Below are positions 1 to 8,102 of a stretch of DNA of 21,488 bases, one piece after another. The stretch is from a bacterium. GTDB taxonomy: Bacteria > Patescibacteriota > Microgenomatia > Woykebacterales > RBG-16-39-9b. The stretch is from the NCBI GenBank assembly GCA_030690175.1, contig JAUYHE010000036.1:1-21488 (forward strand), in the 5' to 3' direction. Each line of letters opens with the position of its first letter. Positions within the stretch are counted from its first letter, which is position 1. The translations under genes and the position numbers were made by a program. The notes under the pieces are model-generated. The model did no database searches. It was given only the letters and a program-made list of their open reading frames with translations, and was not told the DNA's origin.

Positions 1-1
1 A

Positions 2-187
2 ACTGGTAAAGCCCATGCTTATCTAGATCCTGGAACTGGTAGTTACATACTCCAGATCTTGGCTGCTGGCGTCCTTGGCGGTCTTTTTGCTGTAAAAACT
101 TTTTGGAGAAGTATAAGAGGGTTTTTCAGCAATATATTTTCAGGAAAGAAAAAGACTGACCGCAAAAAGAAAAACGATGCCAAGTAA
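2..187 (+). CDS. Small exported membrane protein, YLDPGTGS type (5' end outside window)
   Basis: An open frame enters from the left edge and ends with TAA at 185-187. Its visible end reads GKAHA followed by YLDPGTGSYILQ, then a hydrophobic stretch (about ILAAGVLGGLFAVKTFW), then a strongly basic tail rich in Lys and Arg. The AHA just before YLDPGTGS fits a signal-peptidase cleavage site, so the mature protein would be a single-span membrane peptide with a cytoplasmic basic tail. Short proteins with a YLDPGTGS start recur beside polysaccharide and sulfatase-like genes in many bacteria; their function is unknown to me. The stop overlaps the next gene's ATG at 177 by 11 bases, which suggests translational coupling in one operon. 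Confidence 0.75.
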   Translation, partial: TGKAHAYLDPGTGSYILQILAAGVLGGLFAVKTFWRSIRGFFSNIFSGKKKTDRKKKNDAK

Positions 188-1565
188 AAAAATCTCTTCT
201 TCCTTCCGTGACCCCAGCGGTTTTTTGTTTACCAGCAACGGGCAACTTTATCGCCAAATAAACACCCAATACAAAGAAAATTACGAATTTTTAGCTAGGT
301 CTGGCTTGCTTAAAAAGCTACAAGAAGAGAATTTACTAATCAACCACAAAGAAGCGGGTAGTAAACTTGCTCAAACGTCTGATGCCTACAAAGTAATCAA
401 ACCAGAAAAAATCCCCTTTATTTCTTACCCTTACGAATGGTGCTTTAGCATGCTCAAAGACGCCGCCTTGCTTACTCTAGAAATCCAAAAAACCGCTCTG
501 GGTCACGGCTTGAGTTTGCGGGATGCCAGCGCTTACAATATTCAGTTTTTGCGTGGAAAACCTATCCATATCGATACTCTCTCCTTTGAAAAATTTCAAG
601 AAAAACCTTGGGTCGCTTACAAACAATTCTGCCAACATTTCCTAGCGCCGTTAGCGCTAATGACTTATACGGACGTAAGTCTAAACAAACTTTCTCAACT
701 TTTCATTGACGGTATTCCTTTGGATTTGGCATCCAAACTATTACCAACAAGAACACGGTTCAAGCCCTCTTTACTTATCCATATTCATTTACACGCTGCT
801 AGTCAAAGAAAATATGCTGACAGGGGCCTGGCAAAGCAGCCGGTTGCGAAAAAATTTAATAAAAGATCATTCCTTGGTCTTATCGACAGCCTGGAGGGAG
901 CAATAAAAGGTTTAAAATGGGAGCCGAAAGGCACGCAGTGGTCTGGTTATTACGAAGGCAATCTTAATTATTTGCCAGCTTCACTTCGCCACAAAGCAAA
1001 CTTGGTGGAGGAATTTCTTGAATCAACAAAACCACGGACGGTTTGGGACCTGGGCGCTAATACCGGTCTTTTTAGTCGAATAGCCGCCGACAAAGGTATA
1101 TTTACGGTTTCCTCGGATATTGACCCGGCAGCAGTGGAAATAAATTACAAAACCACCGTCGAAAAAAATGAAAAAAACATCCTACCTATTTTGATTGACC
1201 TCACCAACCCCAGCCCGGCAATTGGCTGGGAAAACAAAGAGAGAGATTCTTTTCTTTCTCGTGGTCCGGTTGACACCGCGTTGGCTCTTGCCCTGGTTCA
1301 TCACCTGGCAATTTCAAACAACCTACCACTCGCTTATCTAGCCGAATTTTTTAGCTTGATATGTAAATCGCTTATTATCGAATTTATTCCAAAAGAAGAT
1401 TCTCAAGTACAAAAATTGCTCGCTAGCAGGGAAGATATTTTTCCAAATTACAGCCAAAACGCTTTTGAAAAAGAGTTTAGCGCTCTTTTCAGCATAAAAA
1501 GATCTGAAAAGGTAAAAGGTAGTAAAAGAACTTTGTATCTGATGAGTAAAAAGGCAAACCCGTGA
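177..1565 (+). CDS. Class I SAM-dependent methyltransferase with a long N-terminal domain
   Basis: A 462-residue protein. The C-terminal half is a Rossmann-fold methyltransferase: motif I is VWDLGANTGLF near residues 289-299, followed by the acidic SSDIDP loop and a VDTALALALVHHL segment matching motif IV/post-IV. The N-terminal half carries conserved-looking blocks (PYEWCFSMLKDAALLTL near 85-101 and LRDASAYNIQF near 114-124, then HIDTLSFE). That arrangement resembles proteins annotated as NoeA-related methyltransferases, but I recall this from memory and the substrate is unknown. It overlaps the preceding gene by 11 bases and its TGA overlaps the GTG start of the next gene, so the three form an operon. 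A role in modifying an envelope glycan or lipid is inferred only from the sulfatase-like neighbour. Confidence 0.85.
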   Translation: MPSKKISSSFRDPSGFLFTSNGQLYRQINTQYKENYEFLARSGLLKKLQEENLLINHKEAGSKLAQTSDAYKVIKPEKIPFISYPYEWCFSMLKDAALLTLEIQKTALGHGLSLRDASAYNIQFLRGKPIHIDTLSFEKFQEKPWVAYKQFCQHFLAPLALMTYTDVSLNKLSQLFIDGIPLDLASKLLPTRTRFKPSLLIHIHLHAASQRKYADRGLAKQPVAKKFNKRSFLGLIDSLEGAIKGLKWEPKGTQWSGYYEGNLNYLPASLRHKANLVEEFLESTKPRTVWDLGANTGLFSRIAADKGIFTVSSDIDPAAVEINYKTTVEKNEKNILPILIDLTNPSPAIGWENKERDSFLSRGPVDTALALALVHHLAISNNLPLAYLAEFFSLICKSLIIEFIPKEDSQVQKLLASREDIFPNYSQNAFEKEFSALFSIKRSEKVKGSKRTLYLMSKKANP

Positions 1566-3160
1566 AGAAAACCAAAGGGATCGTTAATTCCAATAATTTA
1601 TACCGCTCTTTTTCCACTCTTCCTTTTCACTGGTTGCTCTTTGCTATCTTTCCGATTCTTTTCTTCTATTCAAATAATATCAAGGAGCTTTCTTTGGATG
1701 TACTCGTGGCGCCGATTTTTTACACAATCGTCATTGCCACTATTATCTACTTAGTTCTAACCTTTTTGCTCAAAAATCTCCATAAAGCGGCAGCTGTATC
1801 CTCGCTTTTTTTTGTTCTCTTTTTCTCGTTTGGCCATGTCAAAACTTTTTTTCACGCGCAAGATCGTTTCCTACTTTTAATTTGGCTTATTTTTTTAATT
1901 ACCGGACTTTATTTGCTGTTAAAAACGTCTAGAAATCTTGTCCGGCTAACAAATTTACTGAACATTGCTTCCGTTTTCCTGGTTGTTTTTTCCCTGGCAA
2001 ATATTTCCTATTTCGAAATAGCCAACGGTAGAATATTTAAGTTTAGCGAGAACAACCCGAGCAATACCCAAAATACTTTGGCTAAGTTGAAAAAACCGGA
2101 AAACGCTCCCGATATTTATTATTTCATTTTTGACCGGTACGCTAGTTTTGGGACCCTTAAAGATTTATACAACTACAAAGACATAAGTGAATTTGAAAGT
2201 TACCTAACCAAGAAGGGCTTCTATATCCCCACTTACGGATACGCAAATTACCCTAGAACTTTTCTCTCTCTTGCCTCTTCGCTTAATATGGGATATGTAA
2301 ATTATCTCACCGGCCAATTAGGCGAAAATTCAGGCGATGAAGCTACCGCTTATAAACTTTTAAAAAATTATAAAGTCCAAGCACTTTTAAAATCGGTCGG
2401 TTATAAATACATCCACGTTGGCAGCTGGTGGGAACCCACCCGACAAAACGACAGCGCCGATAAAAATTTCTTTTATAGCCCATTTCGATTTAGAGGTTTA
2501 AGCCTGGATGAATTTTCGACGAAGCTTATCGAAACCACCCTAGCTTCAGAATTTCTTAGTCGAACTTCCGTACAAGGAACCATCGAACCTCTTTACGGAC
2601 GGACAAACCACCGTGAAAGTATCCTCTTTCAGTTCAAAACTTTGGAGGAAGAAGTAATCCCGAGCAAGGGTCCAAAATTTGTTTTTGCCCACCTGCTGGT
2701 ACCTCACCCACCTTACGTACTAGACGAAAATTGCACACTCATTACGGAGCAGGATACCGAAAAAAGAAAAGAATCTGATAATTATTTGAATCAGCTTGCC
2801 TGCACCAATAAGAAGATTAAAACCTTAATTAATAAAATTCAGACCGAATCAAAAGGCTCGGCGATAATTATCCTTCAAGCCGATGAAGGTCCCGAAGGAG
2901 TGAAAAATAAATTAAGCCAAAAGTGGCAAGAGTCGTCTATTGACGCCATCAGGGAAAAAACCGGCATACTAAATGCTTATTATTTACCGGGAAAGAGTAA
3001 AAATGATCTATACCCATCAATCACTCCCGTAAACACGTTTAGAAAAATATTTAATCTGTATTTCGGAGCAAATTTTGATATATTAGAGGATAAAGTTTAT
3101 GTCGTCGAAAGCAAAGAACATCCTTATAAAATGTTCGACGTGACCGAAAAATTAAGATAG
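1562..3160 (+). CDS. Membrane-anchored sulfatase / LTA-synthase-like hydrolase or transferase
   Basis: A 532-residue protein with a GTG start inside the previous gene's stop (GTGA). About five hydrophobic helices fill residues 22-150, followed by a soluble domain of the alkaline phosphatase/sulfatase superfamily. Visible family marks are PDIYYFIFDRYAS (Asp191 likely binds metal), NYPRTFLSLASSLN (Thr233 is the likely nucleophile), FAHLLVPHPPY (His377, His382) and LQADEGPEG (Asp441). The last site normally reads Asp-His in sulfatases; here it is Asp-Glu, a variant that may be typical of this subfamily. The topology matches phosphoglycerol or phosphoethanolamine transferases of the envelope, with the active site outside. 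Its partner is probably the upstream methyltransferase. It converges on glmS across a 159-base gap. Confidence 0.8.
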   Translation: MKKTKGIVNSNNLYRSFSTLPFHWLLFAIFPILFFYSNNIKELSLDVLVAPIFYTIVIATIIYLVLTFLLKNLHKAAAVSSLFFVLFFSFGHVKTFFHAQDRFLLLIWLIFLITGLYLLLKTSRNLVRLTNLLNIASVFLVVFSLANISYFEIANGRIFKFSENNPSNTQNTLAKLKKPENAPDIYYFIFDRYASFGTLKDLYNYKDISEFESYLTKKGFYIPTYGYANYPRTFLSLASSLNMGYVNYLTGQLGENSGDEATAYKLLKNYKVQALLKSVGYKYIHVGSWWEPTRQNDSADKNFFYSPFRFRGLSLDEFSTKLIETTLASEFLSRTSVQGTIEPLYGRTNHRESILFQFKTLEEEVIPSKGPKFVFAHLLVPHPPYVLDENCTLITEQDTEKRKESDNYLNQLACTNKKIKTLINKIQTESKGSAIIILQADEGPEGVKNKLSQKWQESSIDAIREKTGILNAYYLPGKSKNDLYPSITPVNTFRKIFNLYFGANFDILEDKVYVVESKEHPYKMFDVTEKLR

Positions 3161-3227
3161 CACGCTTCCTATTGTGAAACACAAGGTTTCTTAGTATTCT
3201 CGCGTGCTGCGCTAAAACTAAGCACGC
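3159..3227. repeat. AGCACGC direct repeats around an inverted GCGTGCT
   Basis: AGCACGC occurs at 3159-3165 and 3221-3227, and its complement GCGTGCT at 3202-3208, so two alternative 7-bp stems can form between the convergent sulfatase-like and glmS genes. Neither stem is followed by a T-run, so this is only a weak bidirectional terminator candidate. It borders the glmS-tail remnant. Confidence 0.4.
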
Positions 3228-3234
3228 CACCAAA

Positions 3235-3273
3235 TCATTTAACGGTAACGCTCTTGGCTAAATTACGCGGTTT
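3235..3273 (-). pseudogene. Remnant second copy of the glmS 3' end
   Basis: On the minus strand this segment encodes KPRNLAKSVTVK followed by TGA, exactly the last 12 residues of the intact GlmS that ends 46 bases upstream at 3320. Eight of the twelve codons and the stop codon differ, and every difference is synonymous (for example AGA/CGT, GCA/GCC, GTC/GTT). The upstream codons do not match, so only the tail survives. Synonymous-only divergence shows that both copies evolved as functional coding sequence in separate lineages before ending up side by side. The likely history is replacement of a resident glmS by a foreign one that left the old tail behind. Confidence 0.85.
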
Positions 3274-3319
3274 TAGTGCACGTAGTGCTCGCAAGACGAG
3301 AAAGTTGGCTTTCCTTAAT

Positions 3320-5089
3320 TTACTTGACTGTAACGCTTTTTGCCAAATTTCTCGGCTTATCCGGATCAGCGCCCTTTTCCAAGGCGAGGTAGTACGCTAG
3401 TAATTGGGCGGGAACAACCATCGAAATTAGAGAGGCATCTCCCGTATCCTTCACCTCGATCCATTCGTCAAACACATCCGCTTTTTTCGATCCGATCCCA
3501 ATGATAAAACCGCCGCGAGATTTTATTTCGGTGGCGTTTGATATGATCGCTTCATAGGTTTCATCACTTGGGGCGTAAACCAAGCAAGGAGTCCCGCGGC
3601 TTACAAGGGCAATCGTACCGTGCTTTAGTTCCCCGCCTGCCAAACCTTCAGTATGAATATAACTTACTTCTTTTATTTTAAGGGCGGACTCAAGCGCGGT
3701 TGAATACGACAGACCGCGACCAATCGTGTAAATATGTTCAGCCTTTGCTAGAAACTTGGCGGTTTTTTTTATTTTTTCCAAGTCACTTTTTCTTAAAAGT
3801 CTTTCGATCTCATTTGCGGACTGGCGCAACAGTCTTTTAGCAGTAGAAGTTTTTCCGACCAGAGAATAGGCTACTAAAAGTAAAAAGGCGATTTTGGCGA
3901 CATAGGCTTTTGTTGAAGCCACTGCTATCTCGGGACCAGCGCCAAGAAGTACTTTAATATCTCCCATCCGGTAAATTGTTGAGCCTAAATTATTTACCAC
4001 TGCCGCTATTTTTGCTCCCTTTTTGGCGGCCCTATTCAAAGGCTCAACCACATCAATAGTTTCACCACTTTGGGAGAGGGCAATTACTAAACTTTTTGGA
4101 TTTAAAAAATCTTCTAAATAGTTAAATTCGGAAGCGACACTCGTATTGACGTGGTGGCCGGCTATCTTTGAAAAAAGATACGTGCCAGCAAGACAAGCGT
4201 GAAAAGCGGTCCCAGAGGCAATAAAAAAAGTTCCTCTGGCCGCTTTTATTTCCCTGGCCATATCAACCGCCGAGTCAGTGAGAACCTCAACGACCGAACG
4301 AATTACTTTTGGTTGTTCGTTAATTTCTTTAAGCATGAAATGCGCGTATTCTCCGGGCAAGGTATCGGCTACTTCCCCCTGCAGAGTCTGGATCTTACTC
4401 GCCACTTTTTTACCATTTTCTAGGGAGAAAACTTGAATACCCTTCTTATTCAAAACGGCCAGTTGCTGATCCTCAATAAAAATTGCTTTTTTGGTGTAGC
4501 TAATAAGAGCCGATGGGTCTGATGCGACGTAATAAGAACTATCACCAGCGCCAAGTACTAGTGGCGAACCGTTTTTGGCTACAACTATTTCTCCCTCTTG
4601 GGAAAGAACGGCAATTGCATTTAGCCCTTTTAACTTTTTAAAAGCACTTACTACCGCCTCTTTTAAAGGTTTCGTTTTTAACTCTTGTTCGATCAAATGA
4701 GCGATTACCTCCGTATCGGTATCCGAGTAAAACTCGTGCTTTTTTTCAAGTTTCTTTTTTAGACTGTTGAAATTTTCGACAATTCCGTTATGAACTACTG
4801 CTATTTGTCGATCACAAGAAAGATGGGGGTGGGCATTCGCATCTGTCACCATGCCGTGAGTCGCCCAACGGGTGTGCCCAATTCCAATATTAGATTTAAG
4901 ATTTAGGACGTCAGATTTAAGAACAGCATTTCCAATCTTCCCTACCTGTTTCTCACAAACAATGTGTCGATCGTTGCCCACTGCAATTCCCCAAGAGTCA
5001 TAACCCCTGTACTCAAGCAGCTTTAACCCTTCTAGAATAACGCTCGGGCTGTTTTCTAATTCACCAACGTAACCGAAAATACCACACAT
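3320..5089 (-). CDS. glmS: Glutamine--fructose-6-phosphate aminotransferase (isomerizing)
   Basis: Converts fructose-6-phosphate and glutamine to glucosamine-6-phosphate, the first step towards UDP-GlcNAc, peptidoglycan and glycans. The 589-residue length is close to the usual 600. The N-terminal class II amidotransferase domain starts with MCGIFGYVG (Cys2 is the nucleophile after Met removal), followed by EYRGYDSWGIAV and GHTRWATHG. Two SIS domains follow; SQSGETIDV is in the first, and the C-terminus ends with the characteristic PRNLAKSVTV. YDSWG replaces the more common YDSAG. The ATG lies 5 bases after the glmR stop with AGGTAAAG just upstream, so it is translated as the last gene of the GT2-galE-glmR-glmS operon. 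A diverged remnant of the same 3' end lies just downstream. Confidence 0.97.
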   Translation of the reverse strand: MCGIFGYVGELENSPSVILEGLKLLEYRGYDSWGIAVGNDRHIVCEKQVGKIGNAVLKSDVLNLKSNIGIGHTRWATHGMVTDANAHPHLSCDRQIAVVHNGIVENFNSLKKKLEKKHEFYSDTDTEVIAHLIEQELKTKPLKEAVVSAFKKLKGLNAIAVLSQEGEIVVAKNGSPLVLGAGDSSYYVASDPSALISYTKKAIFIEDQQLAVLNKKGIQVFSLENGKKVASKIQTLQGEVADTLPGEYAHFMLKEINEQPKVIRSVVEVLTDSAVDMAREIKAARGTFFIASGTAFHACLAGTYLFSKIAGHHVNTSVASEFNYLEDFLNPKSLVIALSQSGETIDVVEPLNRAAKKGAKIAAVVNNLGSTIYRMGDIKVLLGAGPEIAVASTKAYVAKIAFLLLVAYSLVGKTSTAKRLLRQSANEIERLLRKSDLEKIKKTAKFLAKAEHIYTIGRGLSYSTALESALKIKEVSYIHTEGLAGGELKHGTIALVSRGTPCLVYAPSDETYEAIISNATEIKSRGGFIIGIGSKKADVFDEWIEVKDTGDASLISMVVPAQLLAYYLALEKGADPDKPRNLAKSVTVK

Positions 5090-5094
5090 TTTCT

Positions 5095-6090
5095 TTACCT
5101 AGTCGAGATGTCAATAATTATTCTAGCTATCTTTCCGGAATCATGGCGCAAAAGCGTCCCAGCCGTCGCGATAGACCGAGCAATTACATTTTTAGCGAGC
5201 TTTTTTACCTCGTCCACATCCGCTTTTACAGGGTAGGCTTTTTCTTTTTCGTAACGTTTGACTAGTTTTTCCGGGATTGAACTGCCATTCAAGACAACAT
5301 AGTCGATTTTGCCGTTTTCCAAATATGTTTTTATCTCTTTTACAAAATCGCTAGCAGCAAAGTTGTCACTTTCACCGTGTTTGGTCATCAGATTGCAAAC
5401 ATAAACCTTTTTTGCTCTTGAATAGTTTATTGAATCGACGATCCCATCAACAAGCAGGTTGGGAATCACACTGGTAAACAAATCTCCAGGACCAAGAACA
5501 ATCACATCCGCTGTTTCAATTTCCCGCAAAACCTCTGGGTATGCATAAGCTCTCGGGTCCAGATAAACATAATCTATTTTTAGGTCCGGCTTTTCCTTAC
5601 GAATATCTATATTTGTCTCGCCAACAATCTCGCTACCATCTTCCAAGCGAGCGACTAGGTTGGAGTTTGTTAAAGTAACTGGGTAGACTTTTCCGCGAAC
5701 CCCAAGAATTTTTCCGGCCTCAACAATCGCTTTATCCGCCCCTCCAGTAATTTCAGCTAAGGCGGTTAAAAACAGGTTGCCAAAAGAGTGGCCTTCTAGT
5801 CCTTGGCCTTTTGAAAAGCGGTGGTTAAAAAGCTGTCGCAAAGTCAAAGAGGAGCGGTCATCTGGAGAAAGTGCAACGAGCGCTTGGCGAACGTCTCCAG
5901 GTGGAAGGTGTCCAAATTCGTCGCGCAGCCTTCCGGAGCTTCCACCCGAATCCATCATAGTTACAATGGCCACAATATTACTGGTATAAAACTTGAGACC
6001 CCGTAACAGGTTAAAAATACCCGTACCACCACCAAAAACGACTACCTTTGGTTCATGACGTTCGTTATTTTCCTTGCTTGATCGCTTCAT
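5095..6090 (-). CDS. yvcK: Gluconeogenesis factor / GlmS-activating protein YvcK (GlmR)
   Basis: A CofD-like Rossmann protein of 331 residues from the chosen ATG. Key motifs are KVVVFGGGTGIFNLLRGL (residues 15-32), DSGGSSGRLRDEFG and LPPGDVRQALVAL, then EGHSFGNLFL and VLGPGDLFTSVIPNLLV. In Bacillus the family binds UDP-GlcNAc, is needed for normal cell-wall synthesis on gluconeogenic carbon sources, and stimulates GlmS. Here it sits directly before glmS with a 5-base gap, which fits that partnership. A longer frame from a TTG at 6129 exists, but its first codons fall in a hairpin (6123-6140) and add nothing family-like, so I prefer the ATG at 6088-6090. No clear Shine-Dalgarno is seen before it. 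Confidence 0.93.
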   Translation of the reverse strand: MKRSSKENNERHEPKVVVFGGGTGIFNLLRGLKFYTSNIVAIVTMMDSGGSSGRLRDEFGHLPPGDVRQALVALSPDDRSSLTLRQLFNHRFSKGQGLEGHSFGNLFLTALAEITGGADKAIVEAGKILGVRGKVYPVTLTNSNLVARLEDGSEIVGETNIDIRKEKPDLKIDYVYLDPRAYAYPEVLREIETADVIVLGPGDLFTSVIPNLLVDGIVDSINYSRAKKVYVCNLMTKHGESDNFAASDFVKEIKTYLENGKIDYVVLNGSSIPEKLVKRYEKEKAYPVKADVDEVKKLAKNVIARSIATAGTLLRHDSGKIARIIIDISTR

Positions 6091-6122
6091 ATTTACATGC
6101 GCTTCTAACGAATAGAAACATT

Positions 6123-6140
6123 CTAGCAAAGCCTTGCTAG
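6123..6140. repeat. Perfect hairpin between galE and yvcK
   Basis: CTAGCAAAGCCTTGCTAG has 7-base arms around a 4-base loop. No T-run follows on the minus strand, so it is not an obvious terminator. It may act as an mRNA stability or processing stem inside the operon. Confidence 0.5.
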
Positions 6141-6174
6141 TTTATCAAGTCAAGCGGCTAAGCAAGCAATTATG

Positions 6175-7095
6175 TTATTTGATAGGATTTTTGTAGAAAT
6201 CGATTGTTTTTCGTAGTCCTTCTTCCAGGGAAGTTTTAGCTTGCCAACCCACCTCTTGTTGAATTTTGTCCGCCGAGGTATACAAAGCCGATACGTCACC
6301 CTCTCTTTTGCCCAAATCAGCTACCGAAACCTTGTGGCCCACAAGTTTAAAAATTTCCTCAACCAAGCGGATCACTTTCGTACCGGTACCAGTTCCAACA
6401 TTGAAAATCTGAAAACCCTCTAGTGGCAACACGGCTATATGAGCAGCGGCCAGGTCTTCTACGTAAATAAAGTCTCGCGTTTGTTCGCCCTTCCAATACA
6501 ATGGAATCGGCTTGTGGGAAAGAGCCGCTTTGATAAAATTTGGTACCACGTGGGTCTCGGGGTTGTGTCGCTCGTTTGGCCCGTACGGATTAAAATAGCG
6601 CAGTAGCACCGCCGATAAGTTACTTTTTTCAAATTCTTTTTTTATCAAGTTTTCCATTTCTATTTTTGTTTGTCCGTAAGGATTGACTGCTTTTTTTACG
6701 GTAGACTCTTCGGTTAGAGGTAATTTATCTGGATCACCGTAAACCGTAGCCGATGAGGAAAAAATAATTTTTTTCACTTTAGCTTCCCGCATTGCTTCTA
6801 GTAAAATCTTTGTCCCGGTGACATTATTTTCCCAATATAAAGAAGGCTTTTGCACGCTTTCGGGAACCGTAATAAAGGCTGCCATGTGGATAACCGCATC
6901 AGCATTTTTTAAAGAGGCGATTAATTTATCTTTTTCGGAAAGTGATCCCAAAACAAATTTGGCTCGGGGGTCAACTAGTTCTTTAAAACCTCTGCTCAAA
7001 TTGTCGTAAACCACTACCTCGTGGCCTTGATCTAACAATTGTTTTGTGACATGAGACCCGATAAAACCAGCCCCACCTGTTACAAGAACCTTCAT
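6175..7095 (-). CDS. galE: NAD-dependent epimerase/dehydratase, probable UDP-glucose 4-epimerase
   Basis: A 306-residue extended short-chain dehydrogenase. The NAD-binding loop VTGGAGFIGSHV occupies residues 5-16, DNLSRG is at 31-36, the Ser of IFSSSATVYG lies near 113-115, and the catalytic pair is Tyr140/Lys144 (PYGQTK). RYFNPYGPNERH and TRDFIYVEDLAAAH follow, as in GalE-type sugar-nucleotide epimerases. Substrate specificity (Glc/Gal, GlcNAc/GalNAc or UDP-glucuronate) cannot be read safely. The open frame runs further upstream to 7224, but that part is junk between this start and a broken second galE start, so the ATG at 7093-7095 is the real one. A TATAAT at 7115-7120 (minus strand) could give it a promoter of its own. 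Confidence 0.9.
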   Translation of the reverse strand: MKVLVTGGAGFIGSHVTKQLLDQGHEVVVYDNLSRGFKELVDPRAKFVLGSLSEKDKLIASLKNADAVIHMAAFITVPESVQKPSLYWENNVTGTKILLEAMREAKVKKIIFSSSATVYGDPDKLPLTEESTVKKAVNPYGQTKIEMENLIKKEFEKSNLSAVLLRYFNPYGPNERHNPETHVVPNFIKAALSHKPIPLYWKGEQTRDFIYVEDLAAAHIAVLPLEGFQIFNVGTGTGTKVIRLVEEIFKLVGHKVSVADLGKREGDVSALYTSADKIQQEVGWQAKTSLEEGLRKTIDFYKNPIK

Positions 7096-7210
7096 AAATT
7101 TAAAGCCTTTATTTATTATACATAGGAACCATAGTCCACGAAGTGGTCGCAGAGCGCGAGAGTACCTAAACTTTGAGCGAAGCGAAAATTTTAGTTTCGA
7201 AGCGATCTCT

Positions 7211-7243
7211 AAAACCTGCTCCACCGGTTACTAGCACTTTCAT
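7211..7243 (-). pseudogene. Remnant second copy of the galE 5' end
   Basis: On the minus strand ATG at 7243 opens MKVLVTGGAGF, identical to the first 11 residues of the intact galE whose ATG lies 148 bases further on. Six of the eleven codons differ, all at third positions and all synonymous (AAA/AAG, GTG/GTT, CTA/CTT, ACC/ACA, GGA/GGG, GCA/GCT). After Phe11 the match stops and the frame becomes unrelated sequence. This is the mirror image of the glmS remnant: here the head of a gene, not its tail, was left behind when a diverged galE was joined in. Confidence 0.85.
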
Positions 7244-7275
7244 AATCAAGAAATAAAAATATAATGTAATCTATT

Positions 7276-8067
7276 CTAGTTAGGGGCGACTCTTTCTTCG
7301 TCCGATAATGATTCTGACCGCAGGGTCTGTTTATTTAAACCATCGAGCCCTTTCTCAAACCTTAGCTTCACACTATTCCAAACAAATTCAGCAATATCGC
7401 CCGGTCCTAGTTTGGTCCTACCCCAGCTTCTCGCTCGAAAATCTATCGGTACTTCCTTGATTTTCGCACCCGCCACGTAAGCTCTATATAAAAGGTTCAT
7501 TTGGAAAGAATAGCCCCGAACCTTTAACTTGTTTAGATTAATCTTTTCCAAAACTTGTTTTTTTATAGCCCTAAATCCGCTGGTACAGTCGCGGACATCG
7601 TCTATCCCAGCCAGATAGCGAGCAAAACGGTTTCCCCAACGGCTGTTCAATCTTCGGAAAAAATTCCAGTTTTTCGGTATCTTTCCACCCCGTACGTAGC
7701 GACTCCCAATCACAAAATCGGCTCCCTTTTCTATTTGGGCAAGCAACCTGGGTAGGTCTTCTGGGCGATGGGAAAAATCGGCGTCCATTTCTACCAGCAC
7801 GTCTGGGTTTAAATTTTTTAGCGCGTACTTAAAACCACGAATGTAAGCTGCCCCAAGACCTTGCTTTTTTCCGCTTAAAAGATGGACGGCTTGGTTTTTC
7901 CCAGCAAGATCTCTGACTATTCCTCCGGTACCGTCGGGGCTATTGTCATCTACTACCAAAGACTCAAGATCGTGCGGAAGAAAAGTAAACACCTGCATCA
8001 ATTTATCGATAAGGGGTTTGATGTTTTCTCGCTCATTGTACGTGGGGATAACAGTGACGATTTTCAC
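7276..8067 (-). CDS. GT2 glycosyltransferase, polyprenol-phosphate mannose synthase (Dpm1) like
   Basis: A 263-residue GT-A fold enzyme expected to move a sugar from a nucleotide donor to polyprenyl phosphate on the inner membrane face. It starts VTVIPTYNERENI (residues 4-16) and has LVVDDNSPDGT (38-47), KKQGLGAAYIRGF, the metal-binding DAD at 95-97 followed by FSHRPEDL, then VIGSRYVRGG, DCTSGFRA and a late RSWGRTKLG. This set is typical of DPM1-type transferases; there is no C-terminal membrane domain. The GTG start at 8065-8067 lies 6 bases after a strong -10 box, so the transcript is probably leaderless. It is the first gene of the galE-yvcK-glmS operon. Confidence 0.88.
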   Translation of the reverse strand: MKIVTVIPTYNERENIKPLIDKLMQVFTFLPHDLESLVVDDNSPDGTGGIVRDLAGKNQAVHLLSGKKQGLGAAYIRGFKYALKNLNPDVLVEMDADFSHRPEDLPRLLAQIEKGADFVIGSRYVRGGKIPKNWNFFRRLNSRWGNRFARYLAGIDDVRDCTSGFRAIKKQVLEKINLNKLKVRGYSFQMNLLYRAYVAGAKIKEVPIDFRARSWGRTKLGPGDIAEFVWNSVKLRFEKGLDGLNKQTLRSESLSDEERVAPN

Positions 8068-8073
8068 AACAGG

Positions 8074-8102
8074 ATCATAACTTCTTGCTTATTTTTTGTC
8101 AA
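8074..8102 (-). promoter_or_regulatory. Promoter of the GT2-galE-yvcK-glmS operon
   Basis: On the minus strand TTGACA (8097-8102) and TATGAT (8074-8079) are separated by exactly 17 bases. The GTG start is only 6 bases beyond the -10 box, so the predicted mRNA begins at or next to the start codon. Confidence 0.85.

Noticed and set aside
6091..6129. TTG start of yvcK at 6129
   Set aside because: The first codons lie within the 6123-6140 hairpin and add residues not seen in YvcK proteins; the internal ATG at 6090 is closer to the family start.
7096..7224. 43-residue N-terminal extension of galE
   Set aside because: It is filler between the broken galE head and the real start; the NAD-binding fold begins at the ATG at 7095.
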